Source: Hygrophila difformis
Lineage: Eukaryota > Streptophyta > Magnoliopsida > Lamiales > Acanthaceae
DNA: 64,000 bases
Direction: 5' to 3'
NCBI GenBank assembly: GCA_030278955.1
Contig: JAOANR010000003.1
Location: 35,358,054-35,422,053, forward strand
Both the position numbers and the translations under genes were made by a program. The notes under the pieces are model-generated. The model was given only the letters and a program-made list of their open reading frames with translations, ran no database searches and was not told the DNA's origin. Of the stretch, positions 22,982 through 35,700 are shown in pieces; the first letter of the stretch is position 1, and every line of letters begins with the position of its first letter.

Positions 22982-25900
22982 CTGCGATGCAGCTGAGTCA
23001 GGATAAAGGGAAGGGAACGGACGCTTCTCAGGCAGGAACCTCATCAGACCAAGTTCAAACACAACAATCGGGAGTTGTCTGTGGACTGTGTCAGGGACCT
23101 CATCCAACTGACACATGCCAACAGATAGCTACCGAAAGCTGTAATTATGCCGGGAACTACCAAAATCGCCATCCCAACCTCTCTTATTCCAACAACAATG
23201 CACTTAACGCGCATTTGTTGCAGCCAAACCAGCCCAACCAGTTCCAAAACCCACAGCAAAACTTCAGACCTCAGAACCAAGGATTCGTCCAGCAAAGAGT
23301 GCAGAACTTCCAAAATCAGAATCAGAATTTCCAACCTCAAATCCAACAAAGGCCTAATCAGAACCAAGGCCAGAATTTCCAGAATTTCCAGCCCCAACCT
23401 GATCAGAATCAGCAATATAACCAAAGGCCACCATCTCGTTTGGAGAACCTGATGACTGAATTTATAGCCAACCAGAAGGATATAAATCAGCAACTGCAGT
23501 CATCAATCAAGAATGTGGAGACGCAAGTCACCCAATTGGCCAAGGAACTACAGAACAGGGGGAAAGGAACACTTCCAAGCAGTACTGAAGCTAACCCGCA
23601 GTGTAAAGCAATCACATTACGGGGAGGCAAAACTCTGAAAGAAATTGTTGGACATGGAAAAGAGACGGCCGAGGAGGAAAAGGATCTAGTGGAGGGTGAA
23701 AAAGGAAGTGAAAGGATCGAAGGAGGAGATGGTATTGGACTGGACAAGGACAAACCAGAAACAGCTATTCCGCAGGCTGAAGCTGCAAAGGGAGCTGAAA
23801 AGGGTAGGGTTGAAGGTAAAATTTCCTTCTCTTTACCACCAAAAACAAATAATAATAAGTACATGCCAAGGGTGCCATACCCGGCACGTCTTAAAAATAA
23901 GGAGCAAGATGAAAAATTTAAAAAGTTTTTAGAAAGACTGAAAGCTGTCGAGATCACTATTCCATTGGTCGAAATGATTTCAGAAATGCCCGTCTATGCT
24001 AAATTTCTTAAAGAAATGATTTCAGGGAGGAGAAAAGCTGAGCAGGAGGAAGTAGTGATTTTGAACAGTAGCTGCAGTGCCATTATCCAAAGAGTGCTAC
24101 CGGAGAAGAAGGAAGATCCAGGATGCATTACATTGCCGATCCACATCGGGAAAACTAATGTTGGAAAAGGGTTGTGCGATCTAGGATCGAGCATCAACGT
24201 TATGCCACTTGCCATGGTGAAACGTCTTCACTTGGGAACAATTGAACCGGTTACAATGAAGTTACAGCTGGCAGACCGATCAATTACCCAACCAATCGGA
24301 ATCCTGAAGGACGTAATTGTCAAGACGGGAGGGACTCTCTTCCCCGTCGACTTCATTATTTTGGATATAGAGGAGGATTACGAGATGCCACTGATCTTAG
24401 GCCGCCCCTTTCTCTCAACCGGCGGTGCACTTATAGACGCTCGATCAAATCAAATCAAGCTCCGAGTCGGAGAAGAAGAATTGGATTTCAACATGGAAAA
24501 GCTGCAGAAGTTCCCGTCTGAGGGATCTTGTTCCATTTTTGATGTAATAGATAGTAGGAGTGAGGATGAGAGCATAGACTCTGTGACTGATGAGCCGAGC
24601 AAAGTTTCAAAACAGGTACTGAAGCCTGAAGGTGCAGAGCAACCAAGGAGCTGCAACGCTGTCCACTTTGAGGATCCTATCTCTGGGGACCTTGAAGAAT
24701 TCGATGGAGTTGAGTTCATCCCGGAGGAAGAGGAAAGCACTGCTGAGGAGGAAATGGATCCTGTACTGACACAGGATCCTGAAGGTAAATCTGATCTCTC
24801 TCTCCCACCCATTTCTCGCAAATTACTGCCTTCCGTTGAATGCCCACCAGAGCTTGAACTTAAAATACTTCCGGATCATCTTAAGTACGTTTTTCTCGCT
24901 GAACATAAAAGATTACCGGTGATTGTGTCAGCCAAGCTGACACAAGAACAAGAAAAAGCTCTGGTAGACATTCTAAAGAAATATGTACATGCAATCGGAT
25001 GGACCATTCCTGATATAAAAGGAATAAGCCCCTCTGTTTGCATGCACAGAATTTTAATGGAAGAGGAGTATAAGCCCTCAAGGCAACCACAAAGGCGTCT
25101 GAACCCCCATATGCAGGAAGTGGTAAGGAAAGAAGTTATCAAGCTCTTAGATGCTGGTATCATCTATCCTATCTCTGATAGCAAATGGGTTAGCCCAGTG
25201 CAGGTCGTACCGAAACGTGGGGGGATCTGTGTAAAGACTAATGAGCAAGGAGAAGAAGTGGCGACGCGTCCAGTGACCGGTTGGAGAGTTTGCATCGACT
25301 ACCGGAAGCTCAATACCGCTACCAGGAAGGACCATTTCCCCTTGCCATTCATTGATCAGATGCTGGAGAGGTTGGCCGGAAGGGAGTACTACTGCTTTTT
25401 GGATGGGTACTCTGGCTATAATCAGATTGTAATAGCTAGTGAGGATCATGACAAGACCACGTTCACATGTCCTTACGGAACTTTTGCATACAGGCGCATG
25501 CCTTTTGGACTTTGTAATGCGCCTGCCACATTTCAAAGATGCATGATGTCAATTTTCTCAGAATTTATCGAAAAATGCATTGAAGTTTTCATGGACGACT
25601 TCTCTGTGTATGGAGATACTTTTGATGAATGCTTGACTAATCTTGCACAAATTTTGAAAAGATGTGAGGACACCAACCTAGTTTTGAACTGGGAGAAGTG
25701 CCATTTCATGGTCACCGAAGGAATAGTGTTGGGTCACCGCATCTCGCGCGCAGGTATCGAAGTCGACAGAGCTAAGGTTTCCGTCATCTCAAACCTCCCA
25801 TTGCCTAATTCAATAAAAGCAGTTAGGAGTTTCTTAGGGCATGCCGGTTTCTACCGGAGATTCATAAAAGACTTTTCTAAAATTGCCAAGCCGCTCACTA

Positions 25901-27750
25901 ACTTGTTGTGTAAAGAAAACCCTTTTGTAATAAATAAAGCGTGTGTTCAAGCCTTTGACACGCTCAAAGAAATGTTGATTTCTGCTCCAATAGTACAACC
26001 ACCCGATTGGTCAATGCCTTTCGAGGTAATATGTGATGCAAGTGATCTCGCTGTGGGTGCAGTTCTAGGGCAACATAAGGAAGGGAAGCATTGCGTAATT
26101 CATTACGCAAGTCATGCCCTGAATGAGGCCCAAATTAACTACACCACTACGGAGAAGGAGATGTATGCTGTGGTTTTTGCGTTTGACAAATTCAGACAAT
26201 ACCTCATTGGTACGAAAACCACAGTGTACACAGATCACTCTGCACTAAGATACTTGTTTAGCAAACAAGACGCCAAACCTCGATTAATCAGGTGGGTACT
26301 TTTGCTGCAAGAATTCAACATTATAATAAAAGATAGAAAAGGCAGAGACAATGGTGCTGCTGACCATTTGTCTCGACTAGAAAATGATAAAAATGAGCTA
26401 GCCGTAAATGAGAATTTTCCGGACGAGCAACTGTTCGCCTTGCATCTTCATGATCAAGCTTGCCCGTGGTTTTCCGATATTGCTAACTTTTTAGCATGCG
26501 GAATAACCCCACCATTTCAAAGCAGAGGCCACAAAGCGAGGTTCAACCGAGATGTAGTTAACTACTTCTGGGAAGACCCTTACCTCTTCAAGCATTGTGC
26601 AGATTCGATTATTAGACGATGTGTAACTGAGCACGAGGCTTATCAAATCGCTAAGAAATGCCATGAATCGGAATATGGAGGTCACCATGGCCCCACTCGA
26701 ACAGCTCATAAGGTACTTGAGTGCGGTTTTTATTGGCCTACCATTTACGAGGATTGCAAAGCGTTTGTTAAAGCTTGCGACAGATGCCAAAGACTAGGGA
26801 ATATCTCCAAGAGGGATGAGATGCCTCAACAAGGAATTCTCACTCTCGAGATTTTCGATGTATGGGGTATTGACTTCATGGGACCATTTCCGACATCTGA
26901 TGGGAACCATTACATCTTGGTAGCTGTCGATTACGTTTCCAAGTGGGTTGAGGCTGTTGCACTGCCAACCAATGATGGCAACCAGGTCGTCAAATTTTTG
27001 AAAAATAACATTTTCAATAGATTTGGTGTACCCAGGGTGATCATATCAGATGGAGGAACCCATTTTGTTAATAAAGCATTTGCAAATCTTATGAGCAAAA
27101 ATGGGATTCTCCACAAGATCGGCACGCCTTATCATCCCCAAACCAGTGGTCAGGTCGAGGTCTCTAACCGCGAAATCAAACATATACTCGAGGCCACTGT
27201 GGGGACAACTCGCAAAGATTGGTCACGTAAGCTCAATGATGCTTTATGGGCATACCGCACTGCATTCAAGACTCCCATTGGGATGTCTCCTTACAGACTC
27301 ATCTTCGGAAAAGCCTGTCATTTGCCCGTAGAACTAGAGCATAAGGCTTACTGGGCCGTACGAATGCTCAATTTTGACCCCCGAGTTGCTCAGAGTAAGC
27401 GCAAGTTGGACCTCAATGAAATTGAGGAAATACGTGCGCAAGCTTATGAAAGCTCGAGGATTTATAAAGAGCGGACCCAGAAGTTACATGATCGTCATAT
27501 TAAATCTAAACACTTCTATGTTGGCCAGAATGTCTTGCTATTTAATTCTAGGTTGAAGCTATTCCCTGGAAAGCTTAAATCCAGATGGGAAGGGCCATGC
27601 GAAGTGATGCACGTGTTTGAAAGTGGAGCTGTCAGGATCCGAACTGACAAGGGAGAGCTGGTGGTGAATGGACACAGACTGAAGGAGTATCTTGGGCAGT
27701 TCGACCCCGAAAAAGAAGCTCAGATGACAACAGAATCGGCTTATGTTTAA
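22966..27750 (+). CDS. Athila-Y Gag C-terminus and Pol (PR-RT-RH-INT)
   Basis: This 1594-residue frame opens in the -1 frame relative to gag; the listed start is a TTG, not a proven initiator. A zinc-knuckle-like [13 protein letters not shown] (CX2CX3HX4C) near residue 40 precedes a Q/N-rich linker. Domains then follow in Ty3/gypsy order. The aspartic protease has [12 protein letters not shown] (D405) and [16 protein letters not shown]. Reverse transcriptase has [14 protein letters not shown] and FMDDFSVYG (D877, D878). RNase H has [15 protein letters not shown] and [12 protein letters not shown]. Integrase has an HHCC zinc finger ending CDRCQR and a D,D35E triad at D1303, D1362 and E1398. 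A C-terminal [17 protein letters not shown] domain follows, with no chromodomain seen. All main catalytic residues are present. Stop at 27748-27750. Confidence 0.95.
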   Translation: MQEQVAAMQLSQDKGKGTDASQAGTSSDQVQTQQSGVVCGLCQGPHPTDTCQQIATESCNYAGNYQNRHPNLSYSNNNALNAHLLQPNQPNQFQNPQQNFRPQNQGFVQQRVQNFQNQNQNFQPQIQQRPNQNQGQNFQNFQPQPDQNQQYNQRPPSRLENLMTEFIANQKDINQQLQSSIKNVETQVTQLAKELQNRGKGTLPSSTEANPQCKAITLRGGKTLKEIVGHGKETAEEEKDLVEGEKGSERIEGGDGIGLDKDKPETAIPQAEAAKGAEKGRVEGKISFSLPPKTNNNKYMPRVPYPARLKNKEQDEKFKKFLERLKAVEITIPLVEMISEMPVYAKFLKEMISGRRKAEQEEVVILNSSCSAIIQRVLPEKKEDPGCITLPIHIGKTNVGKGLCDLGSSINVMPLAMVKRLHLGTIEPVTMKLQLADRSITQPIGILKDVIVKTGGTLFPVDFIILDIEEDYEMPLILGRPFLSTGGALIDARSNQIKLRVGEEELDFNMEKLQKFPSEGSCSIFDVIDSRSEDESIDSVTDEPSKVSKQVLKPEGAEQPRSCNAVHFEDPISGDLEEFDGVEFIPEEEESTAEEEMDPVLTQDPEGKSDLSLPPISRKLLPSVECPPELELKILPDHLKYVFLAEHKRLPVIVSAKLTQEQEKALVDILKKYVHAIGWTIPDIKGISPSVCMHRILMEEEYKPSRQPQRRLNPHMQEVVRKEVIKLLDAGIIYPISDSKWVSPVQVVPKRGGICVKTNEQGEEVATRPVTGWRVCIDYRKLNTATRKDHFPLPFIDQMLERLAGREYYCFLDGYSGYNQIVIASEDHDKTTFTCPYGTFAYRRMPFGLCNAPATFQRCMMSIFSEFIEKCIEVFMDDFSVYGDTFDECLTNLAQILKRCEDTNLVLNWEKCHFMVTEGIVLGHRISRAGIEVDRAKVSVISNLPLPNSIKAVRSFLGHAGFYRRFIKDFSKIAKPLTNLLCKENPFVINKACVQAFDTLKEMLISAPIVQPPDWSMPFEVICDASDLAVGAVLGQHKEGKHCVIHYASHALNEAQINYTTTEKEMYAVVFAFDKFRQYLIGTKTTVYTDHSALRYLFSKQDAKPRLIRWVLLLQEFNIIIKDRKGRDNGAADHLSRLENDKNELAVNENFPDEQLFALHLHDQACPWFSDIANFLACGITPPFQSRGHKARFNRDVVNYFWEDPYLFKHCADSIIRRCVTEHEAYQIAKKCHESEYGGHHGPTRTAHKVLECGFYWPTIYEDCKAFVKACDRCQRLGNISKRDEMPQQGILTLEIFDVWGIDFMGPFPTSDGNHYILVAVDYVSKWVEAVALPTNDGNQVVKFLKNNIFNRFGVPRVIISDGGTHFVNKAFANLMSKNGILHKIGTPYHPQTSGQVEVSNREIKHILEATVGTTRKDWSRKLNDALWAYRTAFKTPIGMSPYRLIFGKACHLPVELEHKAYWAVRMLNFDPRVAQSKRKLDLNEIEEIRAQAYESSRIYKERTQKLHDRHIKSKHFYVGQNVLLFNSRLKLFPGKLKSRWEGPCEVMHVFESGAVRIRTDKGELVVNGHRLKEYLGQFDPEKEAQMTTESAYV

Positions 27751-28896
27751 TAAATATTATACATATATTTTCTTACTTATTTATTACTTTCTTCATTTAT
27801 TTTATTGGGACAAAGTATCCAAAAATCAAGTGAACATTTAGAGTACTAACACTCTAAATGTGAGGATGTTGATAATTGGAGAAAACCTAATACCTTGTCA
27901 TAATTATTTTGCAGGAATTCGAGGAACCAACAAAAAGAAAGATAAAGCTTCCAAAAACCAGGTTCCCGGTTGGGGTAACATTATATTTAATGGAGGTTGA
28001 TTTTGGAATTTAGAGAAATCTAAAATCCAGAATACATTCATAAAATAAAATTGTTAACCCAACCTAATTTATGCAAGCAATATGTTTTAGATTCTCATTC
28101 GGTGTAGATATGTTTGCTTTTGAGTTCATATAATTTTTGGAAAACCTAAAAATTTTCCTAAGTCTTGAATGTGGTATACTTCTCATTTCAAGAAAATTCG
28201 AACTAATTCGAATTGCTTGGAACATACCACATAAGACATTTTGCCTTGGAATTTTTCACTCTCGGATTTGTTAATTCGAGTTATTCTAGCAATTCGAATT
28301 AATTCGAATTGCCATGAAAATTCGAATTGGCAACCAAGGCAAACAAATTTTCGGATTTATTTAAGCCAAGTAGTGCAATTCGAATTATAAGGCAATTCGA
28401 ATTAATTCGAATTGCCTAACTAATTCGAATTGGCAGGCACAAGGCATTTTCCTTAGCAAGTGAGCAATTCGAGTTATTCTAGCAATTCGAATTAATTCGA
28501 ATTGCCTGAATAATTCGAATTAGCTCATTTCAGCCTTGTGCAAATTTTGCCCACATTCTCAAGTTCGAATTGTGAGTCAATTCGAATTAATTCGAATTGA
28601 TCTCAATAATTCGAACTTGCTTGGTTTCTCTGTTTTTCAAGCCAATTCGAATTAATTCGAATTGGCCTGAATAACTCGCATCTCTCACAGATAGCATCAA
28701 TTCGAATTAATTCGAATTGATGCAATAATTCGAACTCCCCTTCCAAAAATCCTTTTTATACCCTTCTTTCCCTCTCATTTCCCTCACTTTCACTTTCCAC
28801 ACTTCCAAAATCCACTGTTCCCTCTCTCGCGAAACCCTTATTCCTCGCGAAACCAGTCGCTCTTCTCAAGCTTTCCTCCGGCCAAATCACTCGGAA
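27751..28896 (+). repeat. Post-pol spacer with internal LTR-start-like sequence and palindrome cluster C
   Basis: Directly after pol, 27857-27876 (AATGTGAGGATGTTGATAAT) is identical to the purine-tract/LTR-start junction at 32740-32759. From about 28193 to 28733 there is a third cluster of AATTCGAATTAATTCGAATT palindromes flanked by half-sites (about seven units), as in the LTRs. 28780-28896 looks like a leader for the ATG at 28897, with C/T-rich sequence and no ORF. Confidence 0.8.
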
Positions 28897-31030
28897 ATGG
28901 CTTCGTCGTCATCCAACCCTAGTGGGAGCAGGGGGTAAGTGTTTCTTTTCCATTTTCGCACTCGGTTTCGCAGTTTACAGTTTTGTCTTTTCATCTCCCG
29001 TGCGAAATCAAGGTTGGGGAGGGGAATGCTTTTGTTTCTCATGACGGGAAGAGTGGGAAAGTGGTCGGGGTGCGTTGAGCTTGTTCAGAAACGGGGTAGA
29101 AATCGACTAGGCAGAACCTAGAGCTCTAGGCTTTGTGTTCTTAACTACCATTTAAGGGTTCGAAGTTTTCTGTGGTAAAGGAGATGTTCTTACTTTGAAA
29201 ATGAGGGTCTCGCAACCTTTAAAAATTCCATTTTTGTTCATGTTGCAGTAATTGTTGTCCCATTTGTGTTTATGTGTATATCTGTGCTTTCTGCTTTGTG
29301 ATTTTGGTAACTTGTGAATGGGGTTAACACGGTGGTCATGTTTTGTTCAGCCACTGTGTTGTTTTTCAATAGATAATTGGTGATGATGACTGAAAATGCA
29401 TATTGATAATATCTGCAAAATTCATGTTTTTAAGGCATGAGTTTTGTTGGTGACATTAGTACATTACAGTAGTATAGATGGATCAACTGTTCTCGTTTCT
29501 GTTAGTGTTTGCATGTATAATATTATATAAATATTTTGGTAATAAATGCTTTTGTCGGGTACATGTTGCCCATACGTTGCAAACTCAGCTCTGGAAGTTG
29601 ATTTTTGCACATCCGGGACACATGGTACAGACGAAACCATGCCAAAATTTTTCCAACAATCTTGGCATGGCATTTATGTGTAAAAAGACAAAATGATAGA
29701 TTGTTCTTTACCTTAAAGTGCTTGATCTTTGTCAACTTGGGACAAGTGGGAAATACTTGTAAGGAATGTTTTATTTTATTCCTTAAAAACCCACTTTCCA
29801 AAACAAAATCCAAATGGGGGACCACTTACACCCCCAATTTCATTAAATAAACAAGTCAACACCTTTTCATAAAAATCCAAAAGTCACCTTTTGTATGTAT
29901 GCATGTCTAATTTTTATCTTTATTTCTTATCTTTGGTCACGGTCCATTATACATACCAGTAATTGCATAATTTATCACTTGCATTCGATTGTCATCATTA
30001 ACCTCTTATCTTCCCTGCCTCACATGATTTAAATCACTTCTTAAGTGATAAAAATCAAATCCCTTCGTAGGCTCAATAACCTACGAAATTCTCTCTTTTT
30101 GGTCCTTTGACCACCCAAAAACATCTTAGACTACTTATAGTCTAAGAAAAATTTTTAAGGATCCAAGATCCTTATTTCTCTATTGCTTTCCTTATTTTTG
30201 TTGTAATAAGAGTGGATTTGATAATCTGACCCCTTGGACTTTCATAGTGTACCTCAAGTGAGACAGGTGCTAGAAAGTGAACTGTACTTTGAAGTGGCTG
30301 AAGGTATTAGGCTGAGGGTCTCAGACCTAATCATCTCTCCATGTCTTTTCAGAGACATCATTCCCCTAGCCCAGAACGAAGATCACGAGGAAGAAACCCA
30401 ACTACTGGATCTGCCAGTGGAGCTCCTAGGAGAAATCCTCTCCCGCATCGGAGAGGATTGCATTAAGAAAGTGTGGAGAGTCAGAGGAGTGTGCACCAAG
30501 CTCAGGGATGCAGCTGATCTTCCCATTGTCTACAGAGATGTGAACTGGAAACTACTATCGTCAAGATATGGGAACAACGGGTTGAACTGCAGAAAGAGGC
30601 ACTCATGGCCAAATGCGAAGAAGCTGGCAACTATAACCTGAAACTCATCCCAGCCCTGCAGGCATTCGGAGCAGGAAACGAGACCCTGGCTTGTGAGCTG
30701 CTAAAGGAAGGGATTGAGGACAACCACAAGGCCTCAATCTTTGTCCGGGGATACATGCTGCTCAGCAAGCTGGACAATGAACAGGTCCAGCAGGGAGTGT
30801 CAATGATCGACAAGATCATAACCAGCAGGTTCGTCATGCAATACGTTGGGACCAACGTCTTCGCATGGTTGGCTGATAGCCTGGAGACACCCGACTTGTT
30901 TGGAGACCAAGGACCAAGGGTCTACTGCACCAGGGTGATGGAGGAAGATGAGGACGACATGGTAGATTTCTGCGTACCCTGCAGCTTAACGAACTATGTT
31001 CATTGGACCAGAATCTTCTTCCAAGGATAG
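28897..31030 (+). pseudogene. F-box-like gene carried by Athila-Y (spliced, one frameshift)
   Basis: Exon 1 at 28897-28934 encodes MASSSSNPSGSR plus two bases and ends at a strong donor GG|GTAAGTG. A frame-compatible acceptor TTTCATAG at 30247 lets it join 30248 onward in phase, with an intron of 1313 bp. Exon 2 encodes ETQLLDLPVELLGEILSRIG and CIKKVWRVRGVCTKLRDAAD, an F-box that would bind SKP1 in an SCF ubiquitin ligase. It then continues, after a change of frame near 30550, into LMAKCEEAGNYNLKLIPALQ, ACELLKEGIEDNHKASIFVR and a stop at 31028-31030. The tail resembles the helical-repeat tail of At2g35280-like plant F-box proteins. The frame change makes a broken gene likely. The region sits where Athila-O has its env-like ORF. 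Family assignment and splicing are inference. Confidence 0.65.
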
Positions 31031-32752
31031 AGGGGAAAGATGCTGAAGAAGGACTGAATCTGTAAAGATTCACTTTTGACTGGACTAACTGGAACCGTAT
31101 TTTGGTAACTTTTTGACTGATCTTTGACGTTAACCTATCCAAGTGTACAGCTTTGTCTGTATTGATGTTTGGTTGTGATTAAGGTCGTGTACTGTACAAC
31201 GAACCTTGAAATTGTTTGTTTTAATGGTTGTACGACATATTTTGGAAGTCGTACAATTACTGCTTTCCACAAGAGAATTTCGTCTTGAGTTCTCCATTAT
31301 TTGAAAAAGATGTGTGACAGTCCAAGATGAATAAGTGACTGTCACGCCAAAAACAAGCTGTGACATGCTTGCATGTTCACAGTGTTTCTTTTTACTGCTT
31401 TCAATTAAACAAACCGGCATAAAACAAACATAAATCTGTCACCTAAATTCACATGTTGAGTTTAGGCTAATGACGAAATCTTCAGACTACTAAATTGGGA
31501 TAAAACAATTAGAAATATGCATGACATAAATTCTTGAAGTTTTGAGCTATAAAAATCCAATGATATGATCACTTGAAAGACTAACCAACTTTCATGTTGA
31601 GAATTTGATTGAATAGGTTGTAAGAATTTTTCAAAGGTTAAATTTGAGAATAAATGTATGACATGATCAAACCGTCCCTTGTGAGATCTGAGCCGAGTCA
31701 TTTTTACTCAATACTTCTTTGATTGTGTGAATCAATTCGATTAAAGGGCACTAGAACTTGCAATTGGGACCGATTCAAGACCATGCCATATTCCCGAAAT
31801 CGAGCATATGATCGAGGCACTTAGAAAAACCCAAAATTTTGGCTTTCGTTTGAATTCCAAACCCAAAAACATTTTCCCTTTAGGATCAACCAATCTGAGC
31901 CTTTAAGCCTAATTTTTCTTTGAAACCACTATATTACTCCTAGCCTTACAAAAAGACCAAGAAAATCAAACCCAAGTGTATATGAGCCATCCTATCAAGG
32001 CATAGTAACTTTTGATCATCCAGTATGTATCAATCGGTATGCTGTAAACCGATTCAAAAAAAAAAAAAAAAAAGAAGTTGAGACCTATTCAACAAGAATA
32101 AATTGCAAAAGACAAAGCACCAATGTCATGCAATGGAAAAAGAAAAACAAAAGAAAGATAGAAATGATGATGATCATAGATTCTACAAAATGCCAGGTTG
32201 TGGTGGAATGGTGTCATGTCACTTTTAACCCAATAATCCCTTTTCCTACCAAATGTTACAACCGTATGCCCCGTTACAACCTTGAATAAGACCTTGGGAT
32301 CTCGATTTGAGGAAATGAGCCGGTGGCGAGTTGGTCCAATTGCAAGCTTATGGGGGAATTTAATTGAATTCGATCTGGAGCGTTAATGATAAAAGCCAAT
32401 CTTGAGAGTGAGTGAACTTTCCGATTCTACTATATGTGAGGCTCTGCTTTGATTGATTAATGATTCATGTCATGCTTGAATTCAAGAATTAAGCCAATGC
32501 AATTTTCTAAACACATATTCAAGAAGAATTAACAATAATGATTGATTTGTGTGTTCACTCAAGTGAGAAGTATCATTCCATTAAACACTGCAACCAAGAG
32601 AGTTTAATACTTGTAATTTTGATTGTCTTATCCCAATATAAAAAGAATGAAATTTCTGAGGCCACGCAAATGGATTGAATATGCAGAGTCCAAGCTCCTA
32701 GGAGCACTGACTCTGACTGCTCGGGGACGATCAGTATTAAATGTGAGGATGT
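31031..32752 (+). mobile_element. Athila-Y non-coding 3' internal tail and polypurine tract
   Basis: 31031-31300 has no match in Athila-O and may be the 3'UTR of the F-box-like gene. From 31311 the sequence matches Athila-O (14940-15780, then 43381-43978). It is non-coding, includes a 17-A run near 32057, and ends with a purine-rich ATGTGAGGATGT just before the 3' LTR, the likely plus-strand primer. Confidence 0.85.
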
Positions 32753-35700
32753 TGATAATGGCCAAAATTGTCCATTATTTCCAATCCATTTCCGTGTCTG
32801 AGACGGACATTTTGATCGTGATTCCATCTTATTTCAATAAGAAAGCAGTTTAATTTGACAGATTAATGCGAGTTTGTAAAAACATCGAGCCGGTAACAAA
32901 AAGACACAAAATATACAATTTTAAATTGTATTTGTGTTAGAAAAATCCAAAAACATGAAAAAAGGAAAAAGAAAAGAAAAAAGGAATGAAAAGATGGGCA
33001 AAAGAATAAAAGAGCCCACAAAAATCCAAAAAGATGGGAAAAAGATTGAAAATCCCACAACTGAAATTTGGTTAAGAGTTGAAGCATAATTCGAATTGTG
33101 AGCAATTCGAATTAATTCGAATTGCACAACAATTCGAATTGCTAAAGAGAGCAAAGAAATGGTAAGTGTTGGAAGGGATGCAGAAGGCTAGTTCGAATTA
33201 TTCAAGTTCGAATTAATTCGAATTAGGGAATGAAGAGAGAAGAAACCCAAAGGCAAAAAGAAGATGCAATTCGAATTGTCCAAGTTCGAATTAATTCGAA
33301 TTGGCACCAATAATTCGAATTGCCAACAAAGTGCAAGGAGCCAAGCAGAAACCCTCATCCAATTCGAGAAAAGATCAATTCGAATTATTCACAACAATTC
33401 GAATTGACTACTGAAGGCTACAATCCCAGCTCAAGGAAGAGATCTCACAATTCGAATTAATTCGAATTGGCTAAGATAATTCGAACTTCACTTAACAATT
33501 CATTCAAATGAAGCTGTGGAGCATGGACACAACATTGGTGGGCCTAGGGTTTTGAAGATTGTCTATAAAAGCAAACCTTCCACAACAGAATCAGTAGATC
33601 AAGAATTTTAACCAAAAGGCAGCTTGGGACAAAAAGAACAGCAGGAGGTTCCACACCCCTTAAGGGTTAGGTAGGTAGTTTAGATTAGTTTAGTTTATTT
33701 TTCTTACAAGTTTTATAATCTTTACATGCTTTAATCTTAGTTTAGTGTAGAAGCAGTTTGTGTAACCCTTAGAGTAGCCATTTTCCATATGTCTACATGC
33801 TTTCTAGTTAGAATAAATCCTACCTTCAAGCTAATGATGGTTTTGGGTTCTTATTTTGCTTTCAAGTGTCAATACAAGGAAAATTTCCAGAAATGGTTTT
33901 ATCCATTTATTTTGGCACTCTTTAATGCTTTCCCTAGAAATAAATGCTTAGTGTGTTTGTTTGTTTCAACTAGGTTACATTTATTATGTCCTAGTTGACA
34001 TTCAAACTTAATAAATGCATGTTTGTTGGGTTTTTGGCTTGATTTAGTACCTTAGAGCTTCAAATAAGTGTTCTTAGGTTTTAGATGTTTTTAATGTCTG
34101 TGTTAAGTTGTATTTTAATTTTATTCTTCCTGCCTTAATCTTATTTCGTGCTTCCTTAGATAACTTGTGTGTTCTTAGTTTACTCATGTAGTTCTTAGAT
34201 AACTAGATGTTTTAGGCTCTTTGATCTCTGATTTCTTGTTTGTAGAAATAGGGTTTGAATCTGGCCAATACCCACTAGACATGTATTTGTTTATTTCTTG
34301 AAAATCTCACTAGGGTGGCTGTGAAATGACACTGATGTGAGATGAGGGATTTAGTAAATCTAAACCCATCATTACAGTACAGTGTTCACCTAACCCATAC
34401 TTGTGAGAACAAAAATTGTTGTTGTCTGAAAATATGTGATTCGAATTGAGGCAATTCGAGTTAATTCGAATTGCTAAGAGAAATTCGAATTGCATAGCCA
34501 ACTATTCTCTTCATGTGGTTTCCAACCAATTCGAATTATCCAATTCAAATTAATTCGAATTGCCCAACAATTCAAATTAGCTTGAAAACCACATTGTATC
34601 CATTGCCATTCATTCATGCCTTAGTTTATTTTCCACCCTTTACCAATTCGAATTGTTGCAATTCGAATTAATTCGAATTGCTGTACAATTCGAACTCACC
34701 CTCCCTTTGAGGTAAATGCCTTAGTCAATTTGAGCAAGAAAGGGACTTCGCCAATTCGAATTGTCCAAATTCGAATTAATTCGAATTGGCCAATAATTCG
34801 AATTAGATGATGTTCCAATTTCTGGCAATGATCAATTGGGTAAAGTAATACTTCATCCTTCATGCATTCTCAATTCGACTTACCCCAATAATTCGAATTG
34901 AACTATCCCCTCTAGTTTGAAAACTCCAAAAACATTTCCTTTCATGATTTGTGTAAGGTGCATGGATGTATTGGGCCTAGGCCCAATTCATCTGATTTCT
35001 GTCCATTACACATTTCAACCCATTAGTGTCCAATTATTGTGTGCTTAACACCCACACAATACCAAAAAATATTTTCTTACTTTTATATTTTTTCTCTTTC
35101 ATTGTGTGTATGAACGGATAATGAGAAACGCACAGATTAATGTTGGTGAAAGGTCCCTTCACAGGGATATCGACTAACCCGTCTTCTGTGTGTCAATCAT
35201 TATCTGTTATTTTGCATGATCTGATTAGTGGTTGGTGGAAGCTTCGGCGAGCGTTCTCTTCACTAAGAGTTTCGATTAGTCACTCAGTCAACTCCTAATC
35301 AGATACAGTTTTAATTTTCCTTATCTTAATTTCTCAACCTGAATTCAAGTTGCAATAGTATCAACTGATGTCGACCAACATCAGTTGAGAAATATTACAG
35401 CGAGAAATATGTGGGTCTTTCTTCCACTCACAGACAAAAGAAAACTAAATGACGGCGGTCACCGTTGTTTGGAATTCTTTCTGTCTAAAATCTGTCATCT
35501 GGGAAAATTGGGAACCAGACAGCAGATGTTTGCAGTCCGGAAAACCTCAACTATCTGTGGCACTCTTTTTAGCCGATTTCTTCTCATCTCAGGCTAATCC
35601 ACCTTTGTGTATCGCATTCTGTCTAACCCCACCATATATTTTGGGGTATTTTATTTTCCTTTTCATATACTTGTATGCATGATACTATTATGTAGATGTT

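Noticed and set aside
28939..29121. Plus-strand ORF after the leader exon
   Set aside because: Lies within the predicted intron, starts after a strong splice donor and has no recognisable domain.
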